Counted from the stretch's first letter, positions 1 to 11,258 are shown. The stretch is DNA of 64,000 nucleotides from Saccharopolyspora_D taberi (GCF_039534165.1 NZ_BAAAUX010000013.1:62001-126000); one strand, 5' to 3'. The notes: a model not told the origin generated them from the letters alone. Program-made: numbers and translations.

Positions 1-334
1 GCAGGCGGCGGCCTTCGGCGGCGAGCCGGGCGAAGCGGTGGACGTCGACGGAGTCGGCGTCCAGCTCCAGGGCGTAGCCCGTGGAGGTGGAGCGGAGCGG
101 GACGTCGGCGGGGAGCGCGCGGCGCGCGCGGGAGACCAGGGACTGGAGGGCGTTGAGGGCGCCAGTGGGCGGGGCTGCGCCCCAGAGGTCGTCGATCAGG
201 GTTTCGGTGGACGTGCTGCGGCCGGCGGCCAGCGCCAGGCGCGCCAGCAGCATCCGCACCCGCGCGCCGCCGATCTCGATCGGGCGGCCATCGGCCGCGA
301 ACAGCTGGAACGGTCCCAGCAACGCCAGACGCAC
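1..334 (-). CDS. SARP/AfsR-type (BTAD) transcriptional regulator, N-terminal part
   Basis: The reading frame runs off the left edge, so only the first 111 or so residues are seen. The start is a GTG at 334; the protein then reads RLALLGPFQLFAADGRPIEI, the usual opening of SARP regulators. Next comes a winged-helix Trans_reg_C/OmpR-type DNA-binding domain, including LIDDLWGAAPP and NALQSLVSRARRAL, and the start of the bacterial transcriptional activation domain (YALELDADSVDVHRF). Proteins of this family activate secondary-metabolite or other accessory genes. It is divergent from the DedA gene at 495, and the target cannot be told from the visible part. No start codon that fits better was seen upstream. 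Confidence 0.85.
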   Translation of the reverse strand, partial: MRLALLGPFQLFAADGRPIEIGGARVRMLLARLALAAGRSTSTETLIDDLWGAAPPTGALNALQSLVSRARRALPADVPLRSTSTGYALELDADSVDVHRFARLAAEGRRL

Positions 335-494
335 GCCCCCCAGCTTCGCAGAGATCTCCGGGACCGCGCTGCCGGTTTCTCCGCCGCCGGACCGGCAGAT
401 CATGACGCAGATCACGCCCGCGACGGCGGCATCGGCCGCACCGGCTGGGATCATGGCGATAACGGACATACCGCCCGTCGTTTGGAGCCCGCCG

Positions 495-1211
495 ATGCAG
501 TCAGCCGTCCCCGCCGAACCAACGGGTTTCACCGCCTGGGTGATCGGCGTGATGGAGGCGCTCGGCGGACCCGGCGCGGGCCTGATCATCGCGCTGGAGA
601 ACCTGTTCCCGCCGATCCCCAGCGAGGTCATCCTGCCGCTGGCCGGCTTCACCGCCAGCCGCGGCGGGATGACCGTGCCGGGCGCGATCCTGTGGACCAC
701 GCTCGGCTCGCTGGTCGGCGCGCTCACCCTCTACGGCATCGGCGCCCGGCTCGGCCGGGAGCGCACCCGCGCGATCGCGGCGCGGATGCCGCTGGTCAAG
801 CTCTCCGACGTGGACCGCACCGAGGCGTGGTTCGCCCGGCACGGGGTCAAGGCGGTGTTCTTCGGCCGGATGATCCCGCTGTTCCGCAGCTTCATCTCGC
901 TGCCCGCGGGCGTCGACCGGATGCGGATCGGCACGTTCGTGCTGTTCACGACCCTGGGCAGCCTGCTGTGGAACACGGTGTTCGTGCTGGCGGGCTTCTA
1001 CCTCGGGGAGAACTGGCACCTGGTCGAGCAGTACGCGGGCGTGCTGTCGAAGGCCGTGGTGGTGGCCGTCGTGCTCGGCCTGGTGTGGTTCGTGGTCAAG
1101 CGGGTGCGGGGCAACCGCGAGGAGCGGCGGGTCGCCGAGGCCCCGACCGAGCAGTTCGCCGCGGTCGGCGCCGACAACGCCCCCACCGAGCAGCTGCCCC
1201 GCGTGCGCTAG
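495..1211 (+). CDS. DedA/VTT-family integral membrane protein
   Basis: A 238-residue membrane protein of the DedA (SNARE-associated, VTT) family, whose members take part in membrane homeostasis and lipid carrier flipping. Visible family features are ENLFPPIPSEVILPLAGF near the N-terminus, GARLGRERTR after the next helix, the segment WFARHGVKAVFFGRMIPLFRSF with its conserved glycine and arginine, and several hydrophobic helices. The frame stays open to position 81 and has ATGs at 402 and 453. ATG 495 was chosen because GGAG at 484-487 sits seven bases before it. The tail after residue 200 is acidic and carries two PTEQ motifs. It converges with the MFS gene, leaving ten bases between them. Confidence 0.85.
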   Translation: MQSAVPAEPTGFTAWVIGVMEALGGPGAGLIIALENLFPPIPSEVILPLAGFTASRGGMTVPGAILWTTLGSLVGALTLYGIGARLGRERTRAIAARMPLVKLSDVDRTEAWFARHGVKAVFFGRMIPLFRSFISLPAGVDRMRIGTFVLFTTLGSLLWNTVFVLAGFYLGENWHLVEQYAGVLSKAVVVAVVLGLVWFVVKRVRGNREERRVAEAPTEQFAAVGADNAPTEQLPRVR

Positions 1212-1221
1212 ATGTTGCGGG

Positions 1222-2631
1222 TCAGGACGTTGGTGACGCTTGAGCTGGTCGCCGGGATCGGTTCGTGGCGATGATGAGGGCGCTGGCGGCGAGCGGGGGC
1301 AGTGCCCACAGTGCGGCGGTGAGGTAGCCGTCTTGGTCCGGCAGCATTGCGCCGTTCGGGGTGGTGGCCGCCAGCAGGAAGCCTGCGAGTGCGCTGCCGA
1401 TGCTCATTCCGATGCTGCGGGCGATCTGGTTGATCGAAAGCACGCTGGCCGTTTCTTGTTGGGGCACGCCGACGAGGACGAGCTTGGGCATCACCGCGAA
1501 GACACCCCCGACGGCGAAGCCGAGCAGGGCGATCGCGCCGAGGACGGCGATGAGCGACTCGTCGGCGACGACGAACAGCAGTGCGCCGGCAACGGCGATC
1601 AGGAGCGAGAACGCGTACGTCCAACGTTCGGTGATGCGCGCGATGAGACGCGGAACTGATTTTCCTGCGACGAATCCGAGCAGCGAGAACGGGATCAGCG
1701 CTGCACCTGCGGCGACACCGGGAAGCGCGAATCCGTAGTTGGCATCGGCGGGGGTCTGCACGTAACGGGTGAACAGGCTGAACAGCAGGTACAACCCCGT
1801 CCCGGCCACGAGTACCGCCAGGTTCGCGCGCAGGACTGGCCCCTGACCGAGCAGCCGGAGGTCCACCAGTGGCGCCGTGGAGCGCAGTTCGACGAACGCC
1901 CACACGGCCAGGACCACGGCGGAACCGACGAGGAGACCACCGGTCAGCCACGCGGTCCCCCACACCGCGGGGTCGGCGATGACCAGAAGGAGCCCGAGGG
2001 TGCCGGCGGCGAGGAGCAGCGCCCCCGGGATGTCGATCCGGGGCAGCTTCCCGGGTGCCTCCGCGGGCAGTGCCCGCCAGGCGATGGCCAGCGCGGCGGC
2101 GGAAAGGAGGAATCCGAGTCCGTAGGCGGCGCGCAGTCCTGCGAGCTGGTCGAGAAGGCTGACCACCGGGTAGCCGACCCCGATGCCGACGGTCGACGCG
2201 ACCGATAACGCGGCGATCGTGGACGCCGAGCGCTCCGGTGGCAGGTGCGCGCGGGCAACACTCATCAACAGCGCCCCAACCGCGACCGCGAGCCCCTGCA
2301 GTCCACGTCCGATCAACAACGCCGCGAACGGAAGCGGGAGCACCGTGAGCAGCCCACCCGCCATGACCAGGGCGAGGGTGGCCAGGATCGTGACCCGGCG
2401 GTACGGGCCGCTGCCAAGCCTGCCGAGAACCGGGCCCGCGATCGCGCCGCTGAACAACGTCACCGTCAACGTCCACTGCGCGGCATCCAGGGACACGTGC
2501 ATTCCCGTGGCGACCGGAGTGATGAGCGGCGCTCCGACACTGCCGATCACCGCTCCGGCCAGCGCCGTGCAGACGAGGGCGACGCTCAGCCGTCCATCCC
2601 GCTGGGCTGCGACGTCGCTGCGGGCGCTCAT
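1222..2631 (-). CDS. MFS transporter (drug:H+ antiporter type)
   Basis: A 469-residue major facilitator with about 14 hydrophobic helices, beginning LSVALVCTALAGAVIGSVGAPLITPV and carrying the loop GRLGSGPYRR between early helices. The C-terminal half (SINQIARSIGMSIGSALAGFLL) resembles the EmrB/QacA group, so efflux of a small toxic molecule is the likely role; the substrate is unknown. ATG 2631 was chosen because it overlaps the TGA of the upstream tetR remnant and has GAGG about seven bases before it; the open frame extends further upstream in sequence unlike a transporter. Because its presumed TetR repressor is broken, the transporter may now be unregulated, which is an inference. Confidence 0.85.
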   Translation of the reverse strand: MSARSDVAAQRDGRLSVALVCTALAGAVIGSVGAPLITPVATGMHVSLDAAQWTLTVTLFSGAIAGPVLGRLGSGPYRRVTILATLALVMAGGLLTVLPLPFAALLIGRGLQGLAVAVGALLMSVARAHLPPERSASTIAALSVASTVGIGVGYPVVSLLDQLAGLRAAYGLGFLLSAAALAIAWRALPAEAPGKLPRIDIPGALLLAAGTLGLLLVIADPAVWGTAWLTGGLLVGSAVVLAVWAFVELRSTAPLVDLRLLGQGPVLRANLAVLVAGTGLYLLFSLFTRYVQTPADANYGFALPGVAAGAALIPFSLLGFVAGKSVPRLIARITERWTYAFSLLIAVAGALLFVVADESLIAVLGAIALLGFAVGGVFAVMPKLVLVGVPQQETASVLSINQIARSIGMSIGSALAGFLLAATTPNGAMLPDQDGYLTAALWALPPLAASALIIATNRSRRPAQASPTS

Positions 2632-2986
2632 CGGTTCGCCTCGGTCGATATATGCGCGAACAGACCCGGCTGGATCCGGGTGCGGACACCATCGGCCCAC
2701 GCCGCGTCGACCTGCTCGACGCCCATCGCAGCACCGGCGTTCAGCAGCATCCCGAACGCGAGGAATGTCTTGACCGTCACCGGTTCGAGTCCGGTGCCGT
2801 CCTCGGCTGCCTCCCACATCCGTGCGAAGCACGCCCGCACCGCGGCCCTCACCGAGAGCGCATCCAGGCCGGTCCTCCCCTCACCCGCATGCCGTCGCTG
2901 ACCTGCTCGAACGAAGCCTGAACGAGCTCCAGGAACAGTGCTTTCTTCGTCCCGAACATCCGGAAGACATACGCCTGGATGATCCC
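2628..2986 (-). pseudogene. TetR-family regulator remnant (frameshifted, N-terminus lost)
   Basis: Two frames together make a TetR protein. The first (about 2986 down to 2870) gives the end of the helix-turn-helix, QAYVFRMFGTKKALFLELV, and runs on into ASFEQVSDGMR. The C-terminal ligand-binding part continues in a different frame (VRAAVRACFARMWEAAEDG to ISTEANR) and stops at 2628, overlapping the MFS start. The first helices of the HTH are not recognisable upstream. The arrangement tetR-MFS with a four-base overlap is typical of a self-regulated exporter operon. The break could be real decay or a sequencing indel near 2850-2880; the missing N-terminus argues for decay. Confidence 0.7.
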
Positions 2987-3084
2987 ACGGCCGGGGTGGC
3001 GTCCGAGCACAGGTTCGCCGCGCTCATGACCTTCACGTCGTCGGCGAGCGGGTTCGCGCCAAACAGCCCCCTGAAACGAACGAC

Positions 3085-3107
3085 GGCCCCGCCTCAACGG
3101 CGGGGCC
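3085..3107 (-). terminator. Terminator hairpin of clpC
   Basis: A perfect 9-bp stem, GGCCCCGCC with GGCGGGGCC and a five-base loop (TCAAC), lies 18 bases past the clpC stop. There is no long T tract, as is common in high-GC actinomycetes. Confidence 0.75.
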
Positions 3108-3125
3108 CTCGTCAGCTGCGGCGGG

Positions 3126-5684
<2,559 letters not shown>

Positions 5685-5917
5685 TCGCACTCCCTGACTG
5701 CTGCGCCGGCGGTCTCTTACCGGGGCACGGCACCTGCTACCGCTGTTGTCACGCCGTTGCCCGCGATGGGTTCAGCACTCTTGCAGACCACTGTAGTAGT
5801 CCCACCCCATCGCGGTCCGTGCCCGCTGGCAGCCTGCTGTTCACATTCTTGTACGACACCCTGAGCAACGGGCCGCTGGCCTGCGGCATTCCGGCTTCCT
5901 GCTGGTCGGGTCGGGTT

Positions 5918-5934
5918 GTCCGCTGAGCGCGAAC
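5918..5934. promoter_or_regulatory. Possible ClgR operator upstream of clpC
   Basis: The site reads GTCCGC-N5-GCGAAC, a near-perfect inverted repeat (five of six positions). It resembles the ClgR consensus GTTCGC-N5-GCGAAC known from Streptomyces and Corynebacterium clp promoters. It lies about 235 bases upstream of the clpC start, near the end of the iron-transport ATPase gene. Confidence 0.45.
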
Positions 5935-5942
5935 ACCGCTGT

Positions 5943-6800
5943 TCAGGAGACTTCCAACTCACCCGTTCGTGCGGCGGTCGGCGTCGTGCTCCGGCGGCCT
6001 CCGATCGGGACGACCATCGGGGTACCCACGACGGGGTCGGCGATCACCCGCGCGTTCAGCCCGAACACCTCCTCCAGGAGGCGCTCGGTGAGCACCTCCT
6101 CGGGGGCGCCCTCCGCGACGATCGCACCGTCCCGCATCGCCACCAGCCGGTCCGCGTAGCGGGCGGCCAGGTTGAGGTCGTGCAGGACCATCACGACGGT
6201 ACGCCCGCTGTCGTCGTGCAGTCGCCCGATCAGGTCCAGCACGTCCACCTGGTGGGACAGGTCGAGGTAGGTGGTGGGCTCGTCGAGCAGCAGCAGGTCG
6301 GTTCCCTGCGCCAGCGCCATCGACAGCCACGCCCGCTGCCGCTGGCCGCCGGAGAGCTCGTCGACGGTCCGGTCCGCCAGGTCCTCGATGCCGGTCATCC
6401 CCAGCGCCTCGGCCACCGCCGCCTCGTCGTCGGAGGACCACTGCCGGTACCAGGACTGGTGCGGGTGCCTGCCCCTGGCGACCAGGTCGGCCACGGTCAG
6501 CCCCTCCGGCGCGCTCGGCGACTGCGGCAGCAGGCCCAGGACCCTGGCGACCTCCTTGGTCGACATCCGGTGGATCTGCTTGCCGTCGAGCAGCACGCTG
6601 CCGCGCTGCGGCTGGAGCAGCCTGCCCAGCGCCCGCAGCATGGTCGACTTGCCGCAGCCGTTCGGGCCGATCACCGCGGTGATGGTCCCGTCGGCGACGT
6701 CGATGTCCAGGCCGTCGACCACAACCCGCTCGCCGTAGGCCAGCCGCAGGTCCCGGGCGTGCAGCCGGGTCTGCCGGGTGCCGGACTCGATCGTTGTCAT
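5943..6800 (-). CDS. Iron-siderophore ABC transporter ATP-binding protein
   Basis: A 285-residue FepC/FecE-type ATPase that would energise uptake of ferric siderophores or haem-like chelates. Seen are Walker A GPNGCGKST, the Q-loop LLPQSP, signature LSGGQRQRAWLSMAL, Walker B LLLLDEPTTYLDL and the switch histidine in VMVLHDLNLA. Starts further upstream exist in frame, but ATG 6800 overlaps the stop of the permease (ATGA) and has GAGG eight bases upstream. It is the last gene of a three-gene operon (permease-permease-ATPase) with four-base overlaps at both junctions. No substrate-binding lipoprotein is encoded next to it, so that subunit must come from elsewhere. Confidence 0.95.
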   Translation of the reverse strand: MTTIESGTRQTRLHARDLRLAYGERVVVDGLDIDVADGTITAVIGPNGCGKSTMLRALGRLLQPQRGSVLLDGKQIHRMSTKEVARVLGLLPQSPSAPEGLTVADLVARGRHPHQSWYRQWSSDDEAAVAEALGMTGIEDLADRTVDELSGGQRQRAWLSMALAQGTDLLLLDEPTTYLDLSHQVDVLDLIGRLHDDSGRTVVMVLHDLNLAARYADRLVAMRDGAIVAEGAPEEVLTERLLEEVFGLNARVIADPVVGTPMVVPIGGRRSTTPTAARTGELEVS

Positions 6801-7882
6801 GCGCGGACCTCCCGGTACCGACGGACGAGCAGGTAGATCAGGTATGGGCCGCCCAGGATCGCGGTGACGATCCCGACCGGGATCTCGATCCCGCCGAAGG
6901 CGGTGCGCGAGATCAGGTCGGAGGTGACCACCAGGGCCGCGCCGAACACCATCGAGGTCAGCAGCGGCGGGGTCGCGGTGCGCGCCAGCCGCAGCGCGAT
7001 CTGCGGCACCGCCAGCGCGACGAACTGGACCGGCCCGGCCGCCGCGGTCGCGACCGACGCCAGCAGCACCGCCGAGATCAGCAACGTCCCGCGCGCGGCG
7101 TCCATCCGCACGCCCAGGTTGCGCACGGTGTCGTCGTCGAACTGGAGCGCGCCGAGCACGTGCGTGCCGACCAGCACGACCGGCACCAGCACCAGCAGCG
7201 CAAGCGACACCGGCGTGACGTGCTCCCAGCCGCGCGCGTTGAGGCTGCCGGTCAGCCACACCATCGCCCGGCCCGCGTCGTTGACGTCGCCGACCGAGAG
7301 CAGCCAGTAGGTCAGGTTGCCCGCCAGGGCGCTGATGCCCACGCCGACGAGCACCAGCCGGAACGAGTCGACGCCGCCGCGGTAGGACAGCCCGTACACC
7401 GCGAGCCCCGCCAGCAGGCCGCCCGCCAGGCCGACCAGCGGCAGGCCGACCGACTCCAGCGAGCCGCCGACGGCGCCGACGCTGCCGCCGAGCACGATCA
7501 CCGCGGTCGCGGCGGTCCCGGCGCCCCAGGTGATGCCGAGCATGTCCGGGGTGGCCAGCGGGTTGCGGGCGATGGCCTGCATGATCGCGCCGGACGCGCC
7601 GAGCGCCGCGCCGACCAGCAGCCCGGTCAGCGAGCGCGGCATCCGCAGCTCCCAGATGATCACCTGCCCGGCCCGGTCACCGCCGCCGAACAGCGCGCCG
7701 AGCACCTCGCCGGGGCTGATCTGGTACTCGCCCAGCCCGACGTTGAGCACGAACACCGCCAGCAGCAGCGCGAGACCGGCCAGCAGCACCAGCACCGGGC
7801 GCCAGCGCAGCACGCCGGAGGCCGGGCCGACGCGCCACGGCCTGCGGCCCGCGACCTTCGGTTCGGTGGCAGTAGTCGTCAC
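6797..7882 (-). CDS. FecCD-family iron-siderophore permease (second subunit)
   Basis: A 361-residue permease of the BtuC/FecCD family that pairs with the gene before it to form the membrane channel. Typical motifs are LRMPRSLTGLLVGAALGASG, MQAIARNPLATPDMLGITWG and, near the end, DLISRTAFGGIEIPVGIVTA. About nine to ten hydrophobic helices are visible. The chosen start is GTG 7882, which overlaps the TGA of the upstream permease (GTGA) and gives a protein of normal length; the frame is open much further upstream but that part is only the shadow of the first permease. Confidence 0.93.
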   Translation of the reverse strand: MTTTATEPKVAGRRPWRVGPASGVLRWRPVLVLLAGLALLLAVFVLNVGLGEYQISPGEVLGALFGGGDRAGQVIIWELRMPRSLTGLLVGAALGASGAIMQAIARNPLATPDMLGITWGAGTAATAVIVLGGSVGAVGGSLESVGLPLVGLAGGLLAGLAVYGLSYRGGVDSFRLVLVGVGISALAGNLTYWLLSVGDVNDAGRAMVWLTGSLNARGWEHVTPVSLALLVLVPVVLVGTHVLGALQFDDDTVRNLGVRMDAARGTLLISAVLLASVATAAAGPVQFVALAVPQIALRLARTATPPLLTSMVFGAALVVTSDLISRTAFGGIEIPVGIVTAILGGPYLIYLLVRRYREVRA

Positions 7883-8949
7883 AGCCGCACCAGCTTCCTG
7901 CGCCGGACCAGTCCGATGAAGAACGGGGCGCCGATCACCGCCAGCATCACTCCGACCTGGACCTCGGCCGGCCGCGCGACCAGCCTGCCCGCGACGTCGG
8001 CCAGCAGCACCAGCGAAGCGCCGAGCAGCGCCGCGAACGGCAGCAGCCAGCGGTAGTCGGCGCCGGTGAAGTAGCGGGCGACGTGCGGCACGACCAGCCC
8101 GACGAACCCGATCGGCCCGCAGATCGCGACCGCGCTGCCGACCAGGACCGCGATCGCCGCGATGCCCATCCGCCGCGCCCACTCGACCCGGTGGCCCAGC
8201 GAGCGGGCGATGTCCTCGCCCAGCGACAGCGCGTTCAGCCCGGAGGCGTTGGCCAGCCCCATGACCAGGCCGACCAGCAGGAACGGCAGCACCTGGTAGA
8301 TCACGGCGACGTCGGTGACCGCGATCGAGCCGACCTTCCAGAACCGGTAGGTCTCCAGGCTCTGCTGGTCGACCAGCACCAGCGCCGAGGTGACCGCCTG
8401 GAGCAGGTGGCCGATCGCCATGCCCGCCAGCGCCAGCGTCACCGGCGTCGGCCCGCCGCGGCCCAGCGAGCCGATCGCGAACACGGCGAGCGCGCCGAGC
8501 AGCGCACCGCCGAAGCTGAACCAGATGAAGCCGAACAGGCTGGTGATGCCGAAGGCGTAGACGGAGAGCACGACGCCGAGCGCGGCGCCGTGGGTGATGC
8601 CGAGGATGCCGGGATCGGCGATCGGGTTGCGGGTGTGGCCCTGCATCAGCGCGCCCGCGAGGCCCAGCGCGGACCCGGCCAGCACGCCGACGACGGTGCG
8701 GGGCAGCCGCAGCTCCCGGACGATCAGGTCGTCCTCGGTGCCGGTGGGCGCGAACAGCGCGTTCCACACCGACTCCAGCGACATCGGCTTGGCCCCGAGC
8801 AGGACGCTGAGCAGGCAGCTCAGCACCAGCAGGGCGGCCAGCACGACGATGCCGACGACGCGGCGCCTGCGCCGGGCCCGCAGCCGGTCGCCCGCGGCCG
8901 GTTCGCGCCCTGCGTCGGGCGGATCGCCCACGGTCGCGCTGCGCGTCAC
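7879..8949 (-). CDS. FecCD-family iron-siderophore permease (first subunit)
   Basis: A 356-residue FecCD permease and the first gene of the iron-uptake operon. It has an arginine-rich cytoplasmic N-terminus, then LRLPRTVVGVLAGSALGLAG, MQGHTRNPIADPGILGITHG and, near the end, VPHVARYFTGADYRWLLPF and LVARPAEVQVGVMLAVIGAP. The start is GTG 8949, preceded by GGAGAAGGAC. It differs enough from its partner that the channel is probably a heterodimer. A DtxR/IdeR-type iron box lies 43-61 bases upstream, so transcription should rise when iron is scarce. Confidence 0.93.
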   Translation of the reverse strand: MTRSATVGDPPDAGREPAAGDRLRARRRRRVVGIVVLAALLVLSCLLSVLLGAKPMSLESVWNALFAPTGTEDDLIVRELRLPRTVVGVLAGSALGLAGALMQGHTRNPIADPGILGITHGAALGVVLSVYAFGITSLFGFIWFSFGGALLGALAVFAIGSLGRGGPTPVTLALAGMAIGHLLQAVTSALVLVDQQSLETYRFWKVGSIAVTDVAVIYQVLPFLLVGLVMGLANASGLNALSLGEDIARSLGHRVEWARRMGIAAIAVLVGSAVAICGPIGFVGLVVPHVARYFTGADYRWLLPFAALLGASLVLLADVAGRLVARPAEVQVGVMLAVIGAPFFIGLVRRRKLVRL

Positions 8950-8991
8950 GTCCTTCTCCTCCTGCCGCCGCCACGCCGAAGTTAGGCATGG

Positions 8992-9010
8992 CTAGGTTAG
9001 GTCGCCCTAA
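8992..9010. promoter_or_regulatory. IdeR/DmdR-like iron box
   Basis: The 19-mer CTAGGTTAGGTCGCCCTAA matches 14 of 19 positions of the iron-box consensus TTAGGTTAGGCTCACCTAA. More TTAGG/CTAA half-sites flank it on both sides (8982-9017), which suggests binding of two dimers. Its position just upstream of the permease operon fits iron-dependent repression. Confidence 0.7.
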
Positions 9011-9096
9011 GGCTAACCCATGGCCAGGGTGGGACGGCCGGAGATCGATCAGGTCACGCGAAAGGTTCTCGTCACCGAATCGTGACCGGGTGAGCA

Positions 9097-9112
9097 ATCA
9101 CCATCAGGTGAT
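9097..9112. repeat. Short inverted repeat in the lsr2 / iron-operon gap
   Basis: A perfect ATCACC-atca-GGTGAT repeat lies between the iron operon promoter and the lsr2 terminator. No function can be assigned. The rest of 9011-9165 holds no gene-like sequence. Confidence 0.3.
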
Positions 9113-9165
9113 CGCAGTTCGCCAATCAGTGGCATTGACACGGCCGTTGCTCCGAAAGAAACACC

Positions 9166-9200
9166 GGGGCGCTCCCAGCCGGGAAAGCCGGGAACGCCCC
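9166..9200 (-). terminator. Terminator hairpin of lsr2
   Basis: Arms GGGGCG..CTCCC and GGGAA..CGCCCC pair with one internal mismatch around a GC-rich loop, 22 bases past the lsr2 stop. Confidence 0.55.
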
Positions 9201-9221
9201 TGAGCCTGGTGCGTGAGGTGT

Positions 9222-9575
9222 TCAGTTCGCCTTGTGGTACTGGTCGACAATGTCGGCCGGGATACGGCCCCGGTCGGAGACCTTCAGGCCCCGCTTCCTG
9301 GCCCATTCGCGAATAGCCTGGTTCTGCTCCCGGTCGGCGCTGGTGGAACCGCCCGCGGCTGCGCGGCCCGCACCCGGGCGCGGGCCCGGCTTCTTGCGTC
9401 CACCGGCGCGACGGGCGCTGGAGACGTAGTTCGCCAGCGCGTCCCGCAACTCCGTCGCATTCTCGTTGGAAAGGTCGATCTGGTAGGAGACGCCGTCCAA
9501 CCCGAACTCGACGGTTTCGTCGGCCTGCCCGCCGTCCAGATCGTCGACAAGTGTGACCGTGACCTTCTGTGCCAT
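9222..9575 (-). CDS. lsr2: Nucleoid-associated protein Lsr2
   Basis: A 117-residue Lsr2 protein, the actinobacterial H-NS-like silencer of AT-rich DNA. The N-terminal dimerisation domain reads MAQKVTVTLVDDLDGG and continues to YQIDLSNENATELRDAL. After a basic Gly/Ala/Pro linker the DNA-binding domain has REWARKRGLKVSDRGRIP, with the RGR motif that enters the minor groove. ATG 9575 is preceded by GGGGAGGA. The gene is monocistronic between lysS and the iron operon. Lsr2 would be the natural candidate to bind the AT-richer mobile region at 47-48 kb, which is an inference. Confidence 0.97.
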   Translation of the reverse strand: MAQKVTVTLVDDLDGGQADETVEFGLDGVSYQIDLSNENATELRDALANYVSSARRAGGRKKPGPRPGAGRAAAGGSTSADREQNQAIREWARKRGLKVSDRGRIPADIVDQYHKAN

Positions 9576-9737
9576 CTTCGAAGTCCTCCCCGGAGTTATT
9601 GCAAAACGGGACGTCGGTCAGCTCCGTTCGAGTGCACCAATATCCGTCACCGAGTCAATCTGGGGGTAGGCTAGCGCAGGGACTCCGATAATGCACTCAC
9701 CCCGGGGAGGAAAATTCTCCCGTCCTGCCGGATCGGG

Positions 9738-11258
9738 TCATTCGGGGCGGACCAGCGGGAACAGGATCGTCTCCCGGATACCGAGGCCGGTCAACGCCAT
9801 CAACAACCGGTCGATCCCCATTCCGACGCCCCCACTGGGCGGCATTCCGTACTCCAGGGCGCGCAGAAAGTCCTCGTCGAGCCGCATCGCCTCGTCATCG
9901 CCCGAGGCCGCCAACCTGGCCTGTTCCTCCAGCCGGGCGCGCTCGGCCACCGGGTCCACCAGTTCGGAGTAACCCGTGGCGAGCTCGAATCCCCGCATGT
10001 AGAGGTCCCATTTCTCGGCCATCCCCGGCTTGCTGCGGTGCTGCCTGGTCAGCGGGGCCGTCTCCAGCGGGAAGTCCCGCACGAAGGTGGGCGCGTGCAA
10101 ATGATCCCCGACCAGGTGCTCCCACAGCTCCTCGACGAGCTTTCCGTGCCCGTGCGCGGGATTCGTCTCCAAACCGACCGAGTCGGCGTGCTTGCGCAAC
10201 GCCGCCACCGAGGTTTCCGGCGTGATCTCGGATTCCAGCGCCTCGGACAACGACCCGTACATGGTGATGGCCGACCACTCGCCGGACAGGTCGTATTCGG
10301 TACCGTCGTACCAGGTCACCACCTGCGATCCGGTCAGCGCCTCGGCCGCCTCCTGGACCAGCGACCTGGTCAGCGCGGCCATCCCGTCGTAATCCGAGTA
10401 CGCCTGGTAGAACTCCAACATCGCGAACTCCGGCGAGTGGGAAGAATCACTTCCCTCGTTGCGGAAGTTCCGGTTGATCTCGAAAACCCTCTCGATGCCG
10501 CCGACCACGCACCGCTTCAGATACAGCTCCGGCGCGATCCGCAGATACAGCTCCATGTCGAAGGCATTGGAATGGGTCACGAACGGCCGCGCCGCGGCCC
10601 CGCCGTGCAGGGTCTGCAACATCGGGGTCTCGACCTCGACGAATCCGCGCCGGTGGAACGAGTCCCGCAGCGAGCGCTGCACCGCGGCCCTGGTCCGCAC
10701 GGTCTCGCCCGCCTGCTTGCGCACGATCAGGTCGACGTAGCGCTGCCGGACCCGCGTCTCCTCGGCGAGGTCCTTGTGCGCCACCGGCAGCGGGCGCAGC
10801 GTCTTGGCCGCCATCCGCCACTCGTCGGCCATCACCGAGAGCTCACCGCGGCGGGACGTGATCACCTCGCCGTGCACGAACACGTGGTCGCCGAGGTCGA
10901 CGTCGCTCTTCCACGCGGCCAGCGAGTCGTCGCCGACGTTCTTCAGGCTCAGCATCGCCTGCAGCTCGGTGCCGTCGCCGGCGCGCAGCGTGGCGAAGCA
11001 GAGTTTGCCGGTGTTGCGCAGGAACATCACCCGGCCGGCCACGCCGACCTCGGCGCCGGTCGCGGTGTCGGGGGCCAGGTCCGGGTGCGCCGCGCGCACT
11101 TCGGCCAGGCTGTGCGTGATCGGGAGGTTCACCGGGTAGGGGTCCACGCCCCCGGCCAGCAGCCGCTCCCGCTTCTCCCGCCGGACCCGCATCTGCTCCG
11201 GCAGGTCGTCGGCGCCGTCTGCGCCCTCGGCGGTGGTGGGAAGTTCCTGGTCAGTCAC
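9738..11258 (-). CDS. lysS: Lysyl-tRNA synthetase (class II)
   Basis: A 506-residue class II LysRS. The OB-fold anticodon-binding domain is at residues 60-160 (VAGRVMFLRNTGKLCFATLR), followed by the catalytic core with motif 1 (FVEVETPML), motif 2 (APELYLKRCVVGGIERVFEINRNFRNEG) and motif 3 (GVGMGIDRLLMAL). GTG 11258 was chosen from alignment of the N-terminus (TDQELPTTAEGADG); the Shine-Dalgarno is weak and ATG at MRVRREKRERL remains possible. It lies 56 bases past coaX on the same strand and may be part of the panC-panD-coaX transcript. Confidence 0.96.
   Translation of the reverse strand: MTDQELPTTAEGADGADDLPEQMRVRREKRERLLAGGVDPYPVNLPITHSLAEVRAAHPDLAPDTATGAEVGVAGRVMFLRNTGKLCFATLRAGDGTELQAMLSLKNVGDDSLAAWKSDVDLGDHVFVHGEVITSRRGELSVMADEWRMAAKTLRPLPVAHKDLAEETRVRQRYVDLIVRKQAGETVRTRAAVQRSLRDSFHRRGFVEVETPMLQTLHGGAAARPFVTHSNAFDMELYLRIAPELYLKRCVVGGIERVFEINRNFRNEGSDSSHSPEFAMLEFYQAYSDYDGMAALTRSLVQEAAEALTGSQVVTWYDGTEYDLSGEWSAITMYGSLSEALESEITPETSVAALRKHADSVGLETNPAHGHGKLVEELWEHLVGDHLHAPTFVRDFPLETAPLTRQHRSKPGMAEKWDLYMRGFELATGYSELVDPVAERARLEEQARLAASGDDEAMRLDEDFLRALEYGMPPSGGVGMGIDRLLMALTGLGIRETILFPLVRPE

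Noticed and set aside
9600..9737. A TTGACT-type promoter for lsr2
   Set aside because: A -35-like TTGACT exists on the minus strand but no acceptable -10 at 16-18 bases.
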